Assembly (NCBI GenBank): GCA_910575155.1
Contig: CAJTDX010000029.1
Span: 1-42,067 of the forward strand
DNA: 42,067 nt
Direction of reading: 5' to 3'
From: Lachnospiraceae bacterium
Lineage (GTDB): Bacteria > Bacillota > Clostridia > Lachnospirales > Lachnospiraceae
Both the position numbers and the translations under genes were made by a program. The notes beneath the pieces are model-generated. The model saw only the letters and a program-made list of their open reading frames with translations. It did not search any database and was not told the origin of the DNA. Each line of letters opens with the position of its first letter. Within the stretch, counting starts at the first letter, position 1. Shown piece after piece: positions 40,291-42,067 of this stretch.

Positions 40291-40449
40291 ATTACTCCGG
40301 CGGTTAAATATCACAGTTTTTACTTGTCTGAATCTCCATCTGCCACGTTGTCATCAATCGTTGTAACCCTCGCTGCAACTCATTCTTCCGTCTTGCAGAT
40401 AAAAACTTATCCTGTGTAAAATTCCGCGATAGTTAACCGCCGGAGTAAT
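40291..40449. repeat. Inverted repeat pair around a gene-less stretch
   Basis: ATTACTCCGGCGGTTAA at 40291-40307 is mirrored by TTAACCGCCGGAGTAAT at 40433-40449, with further partial pairing (TATC/GATA) inside. The 125 bp between and the rest of 40096-40573 show no credible gene or ribosome binding site. It may be a small decayed mobile element. Confidence 0.55.
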
Positions 40450-40573
40450 ATTATGCATTTCAAAGGGTTCCTGCGCCTGTCTATCAATGTTAGGACACTG
40501 CGTTTTTTAGGAACCAAACTGATTCCACCTGGCCTTAACCAGATAAAACTATCATGCACATTATCCGCCGTTA

Positions 40574-41914
40574 TTAATACGATACTTTACCGGCTGTGAA
40601 CGAGATACTTTTTCGATAAAAGAAAACTGACAGCAGCATCCCCACAGTCCAGCCTGCGGGCCATGCGCACCAGATCCCAAGATATCCGCTCTGTGCCGCA
40701 AGTATATTCGCCAGAACCACCCGCAGAATTAAATCTGTGAAGGTCGATATCATAAAATTCCGCATGAATCCAGCGCCGCGCAGGATGCCGTCGGCAACCA
40801 GTTTGACGGATATAATAAAATAGAAAGGGGCGGTAATATAGAGGAAGTGTATCGCGGATGCCAGTGCGAGGTCAGAAGGAGAATTGATAAAAAATGTCAC
40901 CAGTAATTTTGCGGCGGACAGGTACAATATGACAATAGGGATGCACAGAATCCATACCATTTTGATACCTGCCTGAAAGCCGGATTTTACTCTTGCAGTC
41001 ATGTTGGCCCCGATATTCTGCGCGGTATAGTTTGACATGCCGTTTCCCAGGGTGGTAAAGGAGGTAATTACCAGATTGTTGAGTTTGACGGCGGCCGAAT
41101 ATCCGGCAGTGACGCTTACGCCGCAGTCATTGATTACGCTCTGGATCATAATATTGCCGATAGAAATAAAGCCTTGCTGCAAAATGCTGGGGATGGCGAT
41201 AACAGCGATTTTTTTCAGAGCTTTGGCGGAAAAGACAGTCGCTTTTCCTTCTGTATGGATGGCCGCCAGCCGTTTTAATACCACAGACATTGCCAGAAGG
41301 CAGCTTATGCCCTGGCATAGAAAAGTCGCCCATGCCACGCCTGCAACTCCCATATGAAATTCAGCCACAAATAAAATATCTGCAAGGATGTTTGCAGTGG
41401 AAGAGGCTGCAAGGAACAGAAAAGGCGTTTTGGAATCGCCCAGCGCTGAAAAAATACCCGTTGCAATATTATAGAAGAACAGGAAGGGAAGCCCCAGGAT
41501 ATAGAGTTCCAGATACAGTTTGGAATCATACAGTATTTCGGACGGCGTATGAATCAGATTTAAAAGTACCTGGCAGGATAAGATACCTAAGATCATTAAA
41601 ACGGCGCATAAAATCCCGCTGGAAATCAATGTGGTGTAGATTGAGGTTTTCATGTCACGGTACTTGTTCGCGCCAAACAACTGCGATACAATCACAGAAC
41701 AGCCGATGTTGCATCCAAAGGCAAAGGCAATGAAAATCAAGGTGATTTCATAACTGTTGCCTACGGCGGCCAGCGCATGTTCTCCGATAAATGTTCCGGC
41801 CACCAGACTGTCGGCAATATTATATAATTGTTGAAAAATAATGCTTGCGAACAGGGGCAGGCAGAATTTCCACAGCACGGTTTCCGGTTTTCCTGTCGTC
41901 AAATCTTTATTCAT
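40574..41914 (-). CDS. MATE-family efflux transporter
   Basis: 446 aa with about 12 membrane segments in two homologous halves. Typical MATE stretches are PLFASIIFQQLYNIADSLVA and GEHALAAVGNSYEI in the first half, and the matching SIGNIMIQSVINDCG and GNGMSNYTAQNIGANM in the second. Such pumps export drugs or metabolites with sodium or protons. AGAAAGGATCAG precedes the ATG on the minus strand. The leader contains two perfect small hairpins (GGCGTTT/AAACGCC at 41948-41964 and CTTCTTTGAAGAAG at 41931-41944), possibly operators. The true promoter is not clear. Confidence 0.92.
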   Translation of the reverse strand: MNKDLTTGKPETVLWKFCLPLFASIIFQQLYNIADSLVAGTFIGEHALAAVGNSYEITLIFIAFAFGCNIGCSVIVSQLFGANKYRDMKTSIYTTLISSGILCAVLMILGILSCQVLLNLIHTPSEILYDSKLYLELYILGLPFLFFYNIATGIFSALGDSKTPFLFLAASSTANILADILFVAEFHMGVAGVAWATFLCQGISCLLAMSVVLKRLAAIHTEGKATVFSAKALKKIAVIAIPSILQQGFISIGNIMIQSVINDCGVSVTAGYSAAVKLNNLVITSFTTLGNGMSNYTAQNIGANMTARVKSGFQAGIKMVWILCIPIVILYLSAAKLLVTFFINSPSDLALASAIHFLYITAPFYFIISVKLVADGILRGAGFMRNFMISTFTDLILRVVLANILAAQSGYLGIWCAWPAGWTVGMLLSVFFYRKSISFTAGKVSY

Positions 41915-42067
41915 ATTCTGATCCTTTCTGCTTCTTTGAAGAAGTTAGGCGTTTGCGAAACGCCAGAACCCACATAAATACGGGATTCTTTTTGTTACAA
42001 AATAAAACAACTCCTCACTGGTCTGTGGTATAATTGAAATCTCCAGTAACAATTATCCATATCCACC

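Overview
The window looks like chromosomal DNA of a Gram-positive gut anaerobe, most likely a Lachnospiraceae-type member of the Clostridia. The signs are strong AGGAGG ribosome binding sites, a DUF5685/J-domain pair, a DUF6323/DUF6179 pair, a KTR-domain protein, an NSS-type sodium symporter and an A118-like set of phage head genes. No species call is possible from sequence alone.

Layout. (1) 1-7.4 kb is ordinary core DNA on the plus strand: a methyltransferase, redox chaperone Hsp33 (hslO), glutamine-dependent NAD synthetase (nadE), DUF5685 plus a J-domain protein, a flavodoxin and a Gfo/Idh/MocA oxidoreductase. A 167-nt near-perfect palindromic element sits across the hslO stop codon. (2) 7.4-13.5 kb is a defence-like island: a stand-alone JetD/Toprim-type protein, a 61-aa coupled protein, a type III Mod methyltransferase, a 256-aa protein with a possible PD-(D/E)XK nuclease signature, and a Res helicase that ends just where its nuclease domain should begin. 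(3) 13.6-18.4 kb holds a MerR-type regulator with a 19-bp-spacer promoter, a DUF6194 protein, a divergent TerD/AIM24 pair and a sodium-dependent transporter. (4) 18.5-21.6 kb is debris: a frameshifted gene, an IS110-family remnant and an IS91-like element whose transposase has two nonsense codons. (5) 21.8-24.3 kb carries DUF6323/DUF6179 genes and a six-gene tRNA cluster (Pro-Gly-Arg-His-Gln-Lys) behind a consensus promoter.

(6) 24.28-38.07 kb is a degenerate prophage in the tRNA-Lys gene, bounded by a 33-bp direct repeat. Only the integrase C-terminus survives on the left. An IS110-family element with an intact transposase lies between it and the portal gene, and early genes and terminase are absent. 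Head genes follow (portal, minor capsid, MuF-like minor head protein, scaffold, major capsid, connectors), but tail and lysis genes are missing. A cassette region (30.5-32.7 kb) between the minor head and scaffold genes carries a candidate immunity gene, small unknown genes, a DUF551 gene and hicAB, with the word TTGGTACAA recurring at module edges. Between hicAB and the scaffold gene is about 550 nt of non-coding DNA with two tRNA-like folds and several strong hairpins, the best candidate here for an undescribed or poorly described RNA.

(7) 38.1-42 kb is minus-strand: a MerR-controlled operon (DUF2268 putative protease, MerR-TipAS regulator, KTR protein) whose leader contains an orphan copy of the IS91-like end from region 4, then a MATE efflux pump.
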